Shown: positions 24,760-31,662 of the stretch, piece after piece | How the letters are laid out: the number at the start of each line of letters is the position of its first letter | Numbering within the stretch: the first letter of the stretch is position 1 | Assembly (NCBI RefSeq): GCF_027532025.1 | Contig: NZ_JAPZSY010000003.1 | Location: 62,001-126,000 of the forward strand | Length of the DNA stretch: 64,000 bases | Reading direction: 5' to 3' | DNA from: Inhella sp. | Lineage (GTDB): Bacteria > Pseudomonadota > Gammaproteobacteria > Burkholderiales > Burkholderiaceae_C | Program-made: the position numbers and the translations under genes | Notes under the pieces: generated by a model | Seen by the model: the letters and a program-made list of their open reading frames with translations, nothing else | Databases searched by the model: none | What the model was told of the DNA's origin: nothing

Positions 24760-25269
24760 TCAACCCTGCATCAGGCGCAGCAGGGCCGCCACGGTATTGA
24801 GGTTTCGCGCCGTGCCTGCCTCGGCCGCCGGCACGCGCAGCTTGCCGCTGCCCATGCCCGAGGTGTAGTGCACCACCACCTCGCGCGCCAACAAAGCGAT
24901 CTCCTCGTCGCGCTGGTGGCGCACCGTGGCCAGCGCATCGGCCGGCACCGGGCCGGGCAAAAAACTGACCAGCACCCGGTTCGGCGCGGCCTCGCGAAAC
25001 GGCTGCGCGTCGAGCACGCGCACCAAGTCCTCGGCCGTGCGCATCACCACGCCCACCTCGCGGCCTTGCTGCGCGGCCAGGGCCACGCTCAAGAAAGCCT
25101 GCACCTCCTCAGCGGGCCGTGGACTGTCCACCAGCAAGTTACCGCTGACCAGGTGCGTGCGCACGCGCTCGAAGCCCAGGCCTTCGGCCAGCGTGCGCAA
25201 GTCAGCCATCGGCAAGAGGCCGGTGCCGCCGACGTTGACGGCGCGCAGCAGGGCGAGGTGGGTGGGCAT
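24760..25269 (-). CDS. DUF1697-family protein
   Basis: 169 residues starting MPTHLALLRAVNVGGTGLLPMADLRTLAEGLGF, the classic DUF1697 N-terminus, followed by VRTHLVSGNLLVDSP and the C-terminal TARNLNTVAALLRLM. The earlier in-frame ATG at 25287 would add residues outside the family, so 25269 is preferred. Function unknown; proteins of this family are small, cytoplasmic and widespread. The first 86 coding bases and 22 bp upstream are duplicated at 26819-26926. Confidence 0.88.
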   Translation of the reverse strand: MPTHLALLRAVNVGGTGLLPMADLRTLAEGLGFERVRTHLVSGNLLVDSPRPAEEVQAFLSVALAAQQGREVGVVMRTAEDLVRVLDAQPFREAAPNRVLVSFLPGPVPADALATVRHQRDEEIALLAREVVVHYTSGMGSGKLRVPAAEAGTARNLNTVAALLRLMQG

Positions 25270-25291
25270 GGTGGCGATTGTGGGCATGGCC
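25184..25291. repeat. 108-bp direct repeat, copy A (5' end of the DUF1697 gene)
   Basis: This segment covers the start and upstream 22 bp of DUF1697. It recurs in the same orientation at 26819-26926 with about eight mismatches, nearly all at the left end; the last 75 bp differ at one base. Confidence 0.9.
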
Positions 25292-25332
25292 ACAATGCCG
25301 CCGCTTCACACCCTTCGACCGTTCACCAGCCC

Positions 25333-26496
25333 ATGAAGACCTGCTTTGCCACAGCCCTGATCGCCGGGGCCCTGGGCCGTCGTTTGGCTTGGTACGGGGC
25401 CGGTGCTCTGGGCTTGCTCTTCACACTGCCGACCCCGGCCGCGGAACCCGCAACCCCCAGCGCCTTGCCCCTGCCGGCCATGCGCGCCCTGGCCGACACC
25501 TACGGCCGCGTGCGCCAACTGCGCCCCGACGCGCCCCCGCCCGAGCAGCTGCTGCTGGGCGCCATGAACGGCATGCTCCGCGGATGGGCCGACGGCGACG
25601 GCGCCGTGTGGTCGCCCGAGGACCTGGCCCGCCAGAGTGCCGCCGCCTCGAAGGGCTCGCGCGGCTTGGGCTGGGCCATCGGCGTGCGCGACGGCCACCT
25701 CGTCGTGGAGCACCTGCACCCGCGCGGCCCCGCAGCCCAAGCCGGGCTGCGCGTGGGCGACCGCCTGATCGCCTTGAACGGCCAAGGCCCTTCCCTGGGT
25801 GCGGCCCAACGGCAAGCATGGACGGATGCGGAGTCCCTGCACGTCACCGTGTGGCGGCCCTCGGCCGAGACCCTGCTGTCGGTTCGCTTGCAGGCCGCCG
25901 ACCTGCCGGCGCCGACGTGGCAGCTGCGACGCAGCGCCCCTGGCGTGCTTCACCTCACGCCGCCCGATTGGCAGGCCACCGCGGCCACCGACCTGTCGCG
26001 CCAACTGGACGCCGCCCAGCGCGAGGCGCCGTTTCGCCGCTTGGTGCTGGACCTGCGCGGGCACAGCGGCGGCGTGCTGAGCGCCGCCGCCGACGTGGCC
26101 GCGATGTTCCTGCCCGAAGGCAGCCCGGTGGCCGCCTTGCAGACCATGGCCGGGGGCGCTTCGGAGCCGCTGCAAGGCCGAGCGCCCCAACGCAGCAGCC
26201 CCGCGTGGCGCACGCTGCCCCTGGTGGTTCGCGTGGACGAGAGCACCGCTGCCGGCGCCGAGCTGGTGGCCGCCGCACTGCAAGACGCCGGCCGCGCCAC
26301 CGTGGTGGGCCGCCCCACCCTGGGCCACACGCGCATCCGCACGCTGACGGCCCTGCCCGAGGGCTACGCCCTGTCGCTGGTCACCCACCGCTGGGTGCGC
26401 CCGAACACGGAACGCGCCCAGCGCGACGTCGGTGTGCAGCCGGACTGGTCGCTACAGACCGACGCTGAGCTGGACGCTTGGCTGACCAGCCGCTGA
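25333..26496 (+). CDS. Exported PDZ/S41-protease-like protein lacking the catalytic dyad
   Basis: 387 residues. An N-terminal signal/anchor (about 1-37) is followed by a helical segment, a PDZ domain (about 110-188; GLGWAIGVRDGHLVVEHLHPRGPAAQAGLRVGDRLIALNG) and a C-terminal S41 core with LVLDLRGHSGGVLSAAADVAAMFL. In active C-terminal processing proteases the nucleophile lies in TASASE and the base in TFGKG. Here the matching segments are T305-A-A307-G-A-E310 and T329-L-G-H332, so Ser and Lys are replaced by Ala and His. It is probably a non-proteolytic binding protein. It lies between two copies of the 108-bp repeat. Confidence 0.78.
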   Translation: MKTCFATALIAGALGRRLAWYGAGALGLLFTLPTPAAEPATPSALPLPAMRALADTYGRVRQLRPDAPPPEQLLLGAMNGMLRGWADGDGAVWSPEDLARQSAAASKGSRGLGWAIGVRDGHLVVEHLHPRGPAAQAGLRVGDRLIALNGQGPSLGAAQRQAWTDAESLHVTVWRPSAETLLSVRLQAADLPAPTWQLRRSAPGVLHLTPPDWQATAATDLSRQLDAAQREAPFRRLVLDLRGHSGGVLSAAADVAAMFLPEGSPVAALQTMAGGASEPLQGRAPQRSSPAWRTLPLVVRVDESTAAGAELVAAALQDAGRATVVGRPTLGHTRIRTLTALPEGYALSLVTHRWVRPNTERAQRDVGVQPDWSLQTDAELDAWLTSR

Positions 26497-26503
26497 TCTC
26501 GCG

Positions 26504-27013
26504 ATGCACTGGGGCTTGACCTTGGGACTGGCCGCGTTGGCAGGTTGGGTGGGCGTGCTGCTGTGGCGCGAGCAAGAGCGCGTGGAGGCGGAGCGCCTGA
26601 TGCGCTTTCGCCAAGCGGCCGATGAACAGTTCCGCCATCTGGTCGTGCCCTCGGCCAACCCCCGCCTGCACTTCGACGGGATGCAGGTCACCGAGGTGAT
26701 GGACGAAGAGACCTTGCGCTACATGAACAAGAACCTGGTCGGTATCGAGCTGACCCGCTACTCACGGAACGCAGCCGGCGAGTACTTCATGTTCGTGCAC
26801 AACCCCGAGGGCAAGCCCTCGGCCAAGGCGCGAAGTTCAGCCATGGGCAAGAGGCCGGTGCCGCCAACGTTGACGGCGCGCAGCAGGGCGAGGTGGGTGG
26901 GCATGGTGGCGATTGTGGGCATGGCCGAAGGCTTGATCGCTGGCACTTTCTGCCTCGCCACCGCTGCGCATGGGACAGGCTGCACCTGCCTGCAGAATGG
27001 CGCCGAAGCTTGA
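26504..27013 (+). CDS. Membrane-anchored protein with a chimeric C-terminus
   Basis: 169 residues starting 7 bp after the S41-like gene. Residues 1-22 form a membrane anchor (GLTLGLAALAGWVGVLLW), then a charged helix and a small domain up to about residue 105 (FDGMQVTEVMDEETLRYMNKNLVGIELTRYSRNAAGEYFMFVHN). From residue 106 the frame runs into antisense sequence of the duplicated DUF1697 start and on into unrelated DNA, so the last 64 residues are unlikely to be native. The original 3' end was apparently lost during the duplication. Function unknown; probably a partner of the preceding gene. Confidence 0.6.
   Translation: MHWGLTLGLAALAGWVGVLLWREQERVEAERLMRFRQAADEQFRHLVVPSANPRLHFDGMQVTEVMDEETLRYMNKNLVGIELTRYSRNAAGEYFMFVHNPEGKPSAKARSSAMGKRPVPPTLTARSRARWVGMVAIVGMAEGLIAGTFCLATAAHGTGCTCLQNGAEA
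26819..26926 (-). pseudogene. DUF1697 5'-fragment (108-bp repeat, copy A')
   Basis: A truncated second copy of the DUF1697 start: reading leftwards from 26904 gives MPTHLALLRAVNVGGTGLLP followed by MAELRALAEGL before homology ends. It retains the 22 bp upstream of the parent start. It lies inside the 3' part of the 26504 gene in antisense orientation and cannot encode a full product. Confidence 0.85.
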
Positions 27014-27118
27014 TCCGCAACTCGCCAGCACCGTGCACTGAGCTGCACCCCTGAGGCGTTGCGGCGGCTGGCATTCAATCCACGGACCCACTTCCCCTGC
27101 CCTAGCCCTTCGCACCGC

Positions 27119-27541
27119 ATGCAAGACGCCCCCATCAACTACGCGCTCCAGTACCGCCGCTTCTGGGTTTTCTATGCATGGGCCATGTTGGCAGCGCTGC
27201 TCTGGTCCTACGGCTCCACTTTGCTGGACGTGTGGGCTAGCAAGGCCAGCATGTCTTCATTCACCCAATTGGTGATCCCGTCTTTGGCGCTTTGGGTTCT
27301 GTTTGGCTTTGTCGCGCAGAAGCGAGTGGCGCCGAGATGGCTGTGCCTGGCGGTGCTGGGCCTTTCGTGGCTGGGCCTGCTGCTGGCCACCGCGCTCCTC
27401 GGCCTTTCGGGAGCTCGATCTGGACAGTTCAGTCCTCTGCTGGCGCTGGCGGGCGTCTGGCTGCTCCTTGGGCCCCAGATGTTTGCCATGCACAAGTACG
27501 TGGATGCCAGTCCCCACATCTGGCAGACGCAGTCCGGCTGA
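27119..27541 (+). CDS. Small integral membrane protein, unknown
   Basis: 140 residues from the ATG at 27119 (MQDAPINYALQYRRFWVFYAW); an upstream in-frame start at 27059 gives an unconvincing extension. Four hydrophobic segments are visible: FWVFYAWAMLAALLW, FTQLVIPSLALWVLFGFV, WLCLAVLGLSWLGLLLATALLGL and FSPLLALAGVWLLLGPQMF. No family recognised. It opens a run of small membrane genes with lower GC and less biased third positions than the core genome around them. Confidence 0.65.
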   Translation: MQDAPINYALQYRRFWVFYAWAMLAALLWSYGSTLLDVWASKASMSSFTQLVIPSLALWVLFGFVAQKRVAPRWLCLAVLGLSWLGLLLATALLGLSGARSGQFSPLLALAGVWLLLGPQMFAMHKYVDASPHIWQTQSG

Positions 27542-27574
27542 GCGCGTGCCCAGCGACCTAGAAGCGCTGCCTCC

Positions 27575-27952
27575 ATGCTTGAGATCGTCTTCGAAATCGT
27601 CGGTGAGTTCATCCTTCAAGTGTTGGGCGAGGCCCTTGTGGAGCTGGGACTTCATTCCCTGGGTGAGCCCTTTCGCCGACCGCCCAACCCCTGGCTGGCT
27701 GCGCTGGGGTACGCGCTGTTCGGCGCCATCCTGGGTGGCCTGAGCCTCTTGGCGTTTCCCAACAACCTGGTGCCGGAAGCTTGGCGCGTCGCCAACCTCG
27801 TGGCCACGCCAGTGGCCGTTGGGGGTGTCATGGCGGGGATGGGGGCTTGGCGCGCCCGCCGCGGGCAGCCCGTGCTGCGCATCGACAAGTTTGCTTACGG
27901 TTTTCTCTTCGCTCTGGCTTTGGCGCTCGTGCGCTACTTCTTCGCGGCGTGA
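27575..27952 (+). CDS. Small integral membrane protein, unknown
   Basis: 125 residues. An amphipathic N-terminus (MLEIVFEIVGEFILQVLGEALVELG) precedes three hydrophobic helices (LAALGYALFGAILGGLSLLAF, VANLVATPVAVGGVMAGMG, AYGFLFALALALVRYFF). The layout, N-terminal helix then P-rich turn and three TMs, is common in short uncharacterised proteobacterial membrane proteins. It sits 33 bp after the previous membrane gene on the same strand. Confidence 0.68.
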   Translation: MLEIVFEIVGEFILQVLGEALVELGLHSLGEPFRRPPNPWLAALGYALFGAILGGLSLLAFPNNLVPEAWRVANLVATPVAVGGVMAGMGAWRARRGQPVLRIDKFAYGFLFALALALVRYFFAA

Positions 27953-27965
27953 CGTCTTGCAGGGC

Positions 27966-28382
27966 ATGCCTCTTTCTATGAACCAGCCAATGCCAATTGC
28001 CATCCGTCTGGTGTTCGCCATCTGCCTTTCTGGGCTGCTGCTGCACCTTTTCACGGTGACCTTCCGCGCCGAGGGTGATTTGGATTGGGCAGGCTTGGGT
28101 TTCTTGGCAGGACTTTTGGTCTGGTCGCTCGTTCCGTACTTGGTATGGGCTTCGGTTGCGCTGATGAAACGACACATGGACCCAGCCATTGGTGGAGCGG
28201 CGGCCACCTTGGGTTTTGATCTGTACATGCATTACAGCGTTTTCGTGTCGCCGACGGGGTCAACGGCGGCTCTAGGGCTGTTGTTTGCACCTTTGTGGAA
28301 CCTCCTCCTGTTTGGACCGATCGGAGCTGCCACTTCTTGGCTGCTTCTTTCGCTGGCACGGCGCATTCGCCGTTCAACTTGA
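27966..28382 (+). CDS. Small integral membrane protein, unknown
   Basis: 138 residues from the ATG at 27966, or 134 from the in-frame ATG at 27978; a GCAGGG stretch is too close to the first and rather far from the second, so the start is open. Four hydrophobic segments (IRLVFAICLSGLLLHLF, WAGLGFLAGLLVWSLVPYLVWASVAL, FDLYMHYSVF..LGLLFAPLWNLLLFG, GAATSWLLLSLA) end in a basic tail. No family recognised. Same strand and probably same transcript as the two genes before it. Confidence 0.62.
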   Translation: MPLSMNQPMPIAIRLVFAICLSGLLLHLFTVTFRAEGDLDWAGLGFLAGLLVWSLVPYLVWASVALMKRHMDPAIGGAAATLGFDLYMHYSVFVSPTGSTAALGLLFAPLWNLLLFGPIGAATSWLLLSLARRIRRST

Positions 28383-28597
28383 CGCCTGTCCACTGCCGAT
28401 CCGTGCTGGCCGCCTCATCGGTAGCTCCGAAAGAACTCACCTGACCGCGCCCGCCGGGCAGCCCTGACTCTGGGCCACACTCTCGCCCCCCGATTAGCGA
28501 ACCTGCGAACGCACGAAGGCGGCGATGTCCGAATGTTTCGTTGAACGCCAACGGTGCAAGCACAACACGCCTAGGCCCCATCCAAACCCAAGACCCC

Positions 28598-29371
28598 ATG
28601 CGCCGCTTCATCGTCCTTTCGTTACTCGCTTTGCTTCTTACTGGCTGCTCCCAAGAGGCCCTGTTTGAAAGATTTGTTCCCCAAGAGGAATCGGCTCTTG
28701 CAAAGGAACTCATTGCCAAGATGGCCGCCAAAGATTTCGCAGCGGTCGAATCGCGCTTGGCCGGCCCACTCAAGACTCCTGACCTCCGGGAGAAGCTGGA
28801 ACAGATGTCCAGCTTGCTGCCTCCCGAGCCCCCAAAGTCTGTAAAAACTGTCGGTGCCAACACGAGCACTTCGAGTGCCGCCACAACCTACAACCTGACC
28901 TACGAGTACGAGTACCCAGATCGCTGGATCATTGCAACCACAGTGCTGGAACGCCGCGACGGGCAGTTGATCTTGGAAGGCATTCACTTCATGCCAAGTT
29001 CCCAGTCGCTTGCAGCAACGAACGCGTTCACGTTCAAGGGCAAGGGAATTGCGCACTACACGGTGTTCGCGCTGGCCATTGCCATTCCACTCTTCATCGT
29101 CTACGCACTTTTCGTTTGCGCTCGTACCAAGCTCCCAAAGCGCAAGTGGTTGTGGCTCTTGTTCGTTGCCGCAGGTGTGGTGCAGTTCCAGTTCGATTGG
29201 ACGAGCGGCGCCTGGGGTGTTCAACCCATCAGCTTCGCCCTACTCGGCGCAGGTTTTGCAAAGGCGGGACCGGTCGCCCCTTACGTCTTCACGCTGGCCT
29301 TCCCGCTCGGCGCCATCGTGTTCTTGCTCAAACGTCGCTCGATGCTGAAAGCCGCGGCCGTTGAGAACTGA
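28598..29371 (+). CDS. Lipoprotein-signal protein with C-terminal membrane helices
   Basis: 257 residues from ATG 28598: MRRFIVLSLLALLLTGCSQE is a lipoprotein signal with lipobox LLTGC. Residues 20-150 form a soluble domain (helical SALAKELIAKMAAKDFAAVESRL, then TYNLTYEYEYPDRWIIATTVLERRDGQLILEGIHF), and three hydrophobic helices follow (about 155-245). A diacylated N-terminus plus polytopic C-terminus is uncommon, and implies the soluble domain is periplasmic and tethered at both ends. Base composition is clearly less GC-rich than the core genes. Function unknown. Confidence 0.65.
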   Translation: MRRFIVLSLLALLLTGCSQEALFERFVPQEESALAKELIAKMAAKDFAAVESRLAGPLKTPDLREKLEQMSSLLPPEPPKSVKTVGANTSTSSAATTYNLTYEYEYPDRWIIATTVLERRDGQLILEGIHFMPSSQSLAATNAFTFKGKGIAHYTVFALAIAIPLFIVYALFVCARTKLPKRKWLWLLFVAAGVVQFQFDWTSGAWGVQPISFALLGAGFAKAGPVAPYVFTLAFPLGAIVFLLKRRSMLKAAAVEN

Positions 29372-29460
29372 AAGCCAGTATTCAAACGCTTGGCCCATCA
29401 ACGACAGTGACCACCCTGGTTTGACGGTCACTGCTTGGTCCCGCCTAGCGATCGGCCTGC

Positions 29461-29620
29461 CCTCACCGCGCCAACGGACTCCCCGCCTTCCATGCCGCAT
29501 CGGCGCTGCGCTGGAACGCCGCCAAGGGCATGGGTTCGGTGGCCCAGCGCTGGGGCTGCACGAAGTCGTTGCCGTAGACCTCGAAGCGGCGCAGCACCTT
29601 GCCCTCGGCCGCGGCCTCGC
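29461..29620 (-). pseudogene. 3'-fragment of the SH3-domain gene (160-bp repeat, copy B')
   Basis: Direct-repeat copy of 31503-31662, the last 52 codons and stop of the SH3-domain gene. It still reads EVYGNDFVQPQRWATEP and AAFQRSADAAWKAGSPLAR up to the stop, with about ten base changes. The remaining nine-tenths of the gene is missing, so it is a dead fragment. Confidence 0.88.
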
Positions 29621-29639
29621 CAGCACGCAAAAGATCGAT

Positions 29640-29669
29640 GACATTCGCAATTCACGAATTGCGAATGTC
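29640..29669. promoter_or_regulatory. Perfect 30-bp palindrome, candidate operator
   Basis: Arms GACATTCGCAATTC and GAATTGCGAATGTC are fully complementary and separated by AC. It ends 8 bp before the ATG of a 48-codon frame, a position typical of autoregulatory operators in toxin-antitoxin-like or small-regulator units. Confidence 0.6.
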
Positions 29670-29677
29670 GACCGATC

Positions 29678-29824
29678 ATGAACCTCAAACTTCATGACGC
29701 GCCGGCGCTGCTGAGGGCGATGGCCCAACTTCAGGAGCGATGGGTCCCCGCCGCATTGGGCCAGACTTTGTCGCTCAATGCGGCGGGACCCAAGCCAGAC
29801 CGCCGCCGTGCGCCTTGCCGCTAG
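29678..29824 (+). CDS. Possible small ORF behind the palindrome (48 aa)
   Basis: MNLKLHDAPALLRAMAQLQERWVPA continues to residue 48, with an Arg-rich end (PDRRRAPCR). It begins 8 bp after the 30-bp palindrome and ends exactly where the convergent 29825 gene ends. It could be the truncated start of a longer regulator or toxin whose remainder was lost; no Shine-Dalgarno is evident because the palindrome occupies that space. Coding status uncertain. Confidence 0.35.
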   Translation: MNLKLHDAPALLRAMAQLQERWVPAALGQTLSLNAAGPKPDRRRAPCR

Positions 29825-31393
29825 CTAGCCGCGACGGAACGGCGGCGCAAAACCGCGAAGCGCGTCATCGCACGCATGGAGCTTGGCGTCCGCGCCGATC
29901 AGCGCGCGGACCTGCGTCACAAAGTCCCGCGCGCGCTCGGCTTGGCCGATTTGCACCATAGCGGCCACGGCGGGTGCAGCCTCGCGGTCGGCGAAGGCCT
30001 GGGCCGAACGCCGGGTCTCTTCGACGCTCCGGTCGCTTCGACTGCTTTCCGACAGACCATTGAAGGTGCGTTGGATGGCGGCCAGTGCCTGCTTCGCGTC
30101 GAAATGCTGCATCGCGAGTGAGGCGTTTCCAGCCGCCACCAGGGCGGGCAAGGCTCTTGAAACGAAGGCTGGGAGGTCGGCGGGCCGATGCATCTGCAGC
30201 CACAGGGCGGTGGCAGCACTGCCGGAGGGATCGGCCAAGTGCTCCTCCAACCGCACCAGGTCGCGCACGACTTCACGCTGTGCGGGGCCGCCGGCGCGAA
30301 CTTGGGCCGCTGCCGCATCGCGCGCCTCGCGCATGTCCTGCAGCGCGGGCGGGTACAGCTCGCCCAGCGCGCGCCATGCTGACAGTTGGAACGACAAGCG
30401 CACCCCGCTGTGCGCCTGATCGATCCCCAAGGCATGGGTGAAGTACCAGCGGTGGTAGGCCGCCACTTGGGCGTAACGGCCAGCCGCCAAGTCAGCACGG
30501 GCTTGCCGATCCAAAACGTCCAAGTCGGGCTGGGCCGGGGGCGTCCACACCGGCTCGAGCTTGGGTGCTGGCAAGTCACCCAAGTTGCCAAACCGAGGCG
30601 CCTGCCCCGCCAGGGCGGCCAAAGTGACGGGCAGCGCGGCCTCCGCGCCCAGCAAGGCTTGGGCGCTGGTGGCCAGGGCCATGGCGCGGTCGAATGCACC
30701 GCCCTTGACCAAGGCGGCCACGGTGGGGGCGACCTGGCGGTCCATGCTCTCTTGGGCGTGGCGAATGCGGTCCTGCTCGGTCCATTGCGGGAGCCCGTAG
30801 CGGGGATCCATGCCCACCTCTTGCGTGCGCTTGGCGTCCCGCAGCAGCTCGTCGGTGTCGATGAACGGCAGCGCCATCGCCACGCGGTTGGTCGCCACCA
30901 ACGCGGGCAGGGCCAAGGGCGCGAAGGTCCGGGCGTCGGCCGGGCGGCGCTCCAGCAGCCACGCAAAGGTGTCCGCGGTAGCGTGCGGTTCGCTCAAGTG
31001 GGCGTTCAGGGACTCCAGTTCGTTCATGGTCCTACGCGACCCGTAGCCGCCGGCACGGACCTTGGCCGCCGCACGGTCGCGCGCGTCGCGCAGGTCGAGC
31101 AGGGCTGGCGGGTGCTTCTCGCCCACCAGCCGCCAATAGGTCAGGGCGTACGAGAGCCGGACGCCGCCGTGGCCGCCTGCGTTGCGGCTCATTTCGTGAT
31201 AACGCTTGAGGAGCCCAGCGGCCGCCTCCCACTCGCCCTTCGCGGTGGCCTCCTGGGCCTGTTGGAACAGCGAATCCACCTCTTTCGCCGACGGCACGAT
31301 CCACGGTGTCGATTGACCCATGGCAACGCCGCTGCAGAACATCAAAGCGAACAGCCAACGCGAGCGCGTTGGCTTGACGGAGATTGGATTCAT
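29825..31393 (-). CDS. Exported protein with a two-fold internal repeat
   Basis: 522 residues with an N-terminal signal peptide ending near GVAMGQS. Two homologous halves are obvious: about 45-260 and 295-520. GVRLSYALTYWRLVGEKHPPALLDLRDARDRAA in the first matches GVRLSFQLSAWRALGELYPPALQDMREARDAA in the second, each followed by KVRAGG/QVRAGG, an HL.(E/D)P block and a block with ALPALVA. The halves look helical, TPR/SEL1-like in spacing but without a recognisable TPR consensus. It is 111 bp behind the SH3 gene on the same strand and lies between the two copies of the 160-bp repeat. Function unknown. Confidence 0.72.
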   Translation of the reverse strand: MNPISVKPTRSRWLFALMFCSGVAMGQSTPWIVPSAKEVDSLFQQAQEATAKGEWEAAAGLLKRYHEMSRNAGGHGGVRLSYALTYWRLVGEKHPPALLDLRDARDRAAAKVRAGGYGSRRTMNELESLNAHLSEPHATADTFAWLLERRPADARTFAPLALPALVATNRVAMALPFIDTDELLRDAKRTQEVGMDPRYGLPQWTEQDRIRHAQESMDRQVAPTVAALVKGGAFDRAMALATSAQALLGAEAALPVTLAALAGQAPRFGNLGDLPAPKLEPVWTPPAQPDLDVLDRQARADLAAGRYAQVAAYHRWYFTHALGIDQAHSGVRLSFQLSAWRALGELYPPALQDMREARDAAAAQVRAGGPAQREVVRDLVRLEEHLADPSGSAATALWLQMHRPADLPAFVSRALPALVAAGNASLAMQHFDAKQALAAIQRTFNGLSESSRSDRSVEETRRSAQAFADREAAPAVAAMVQIGQAERARDFVTQVRALIGADAKLHACDDALRGFAPPFRRG

Positions 31394-31502
31394 GGAGCCT
31401 CCCTGGAAGCGCCGCTGGGTGGCGCGATCGCGCGGGATTGTGGCCGAGCTGGCGAGGCCTCCAACCCCCCAAGCTGGATGGGGTCGGGGGCCGCTTTCAA
31501 CG

Positions 31503-31662
31503 CCTCAGCGCGCCAACGGACTCCCCGCCTTCCACGCCGCATCGGCGCTGCGCTGGAACGCCGCCAGCGGCGAGGGCTCGGTGGCCCAGCGCAGGGGCTG
31601 CACGAAGTCATTGCCGTAGACCTCGAATCGGCGCAGCACCTTGCCCTCGGCCGCGGCCTCGC
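31503..31662. repeat. 160-bp direct repeat, copy B (3' end of the SH3-domain gene)
   Basis: Intact parental copy of the segment repeated at 29461-29620 in the same orientation. The repeat begins 2 bp outside the stop codon and extends 158 bp into the gene. Confidence 0.88.

Larger units (their letters stand above)
29372..29677. other. Intergenic mosaic between accessory genes
   Basis: This 306-bp stretch holds, in order, a hairpin with arms CAGTGACC and GGTCACTG (29405-29433) without a T run, the truncated SH3-gene copy (29461-29620) and a perfect 30-bp palindrome (29640-29669). No intact gene. Confidence 0.7.

Noticed and set aside
26819-29620. The 108-bp and 160-bp repeats as attachment sites of an integrated phage or integrative element
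   Set aside because: They are two different sequences, each paired with its own parental gene, and no integrase, excisionase or phage gene is present.
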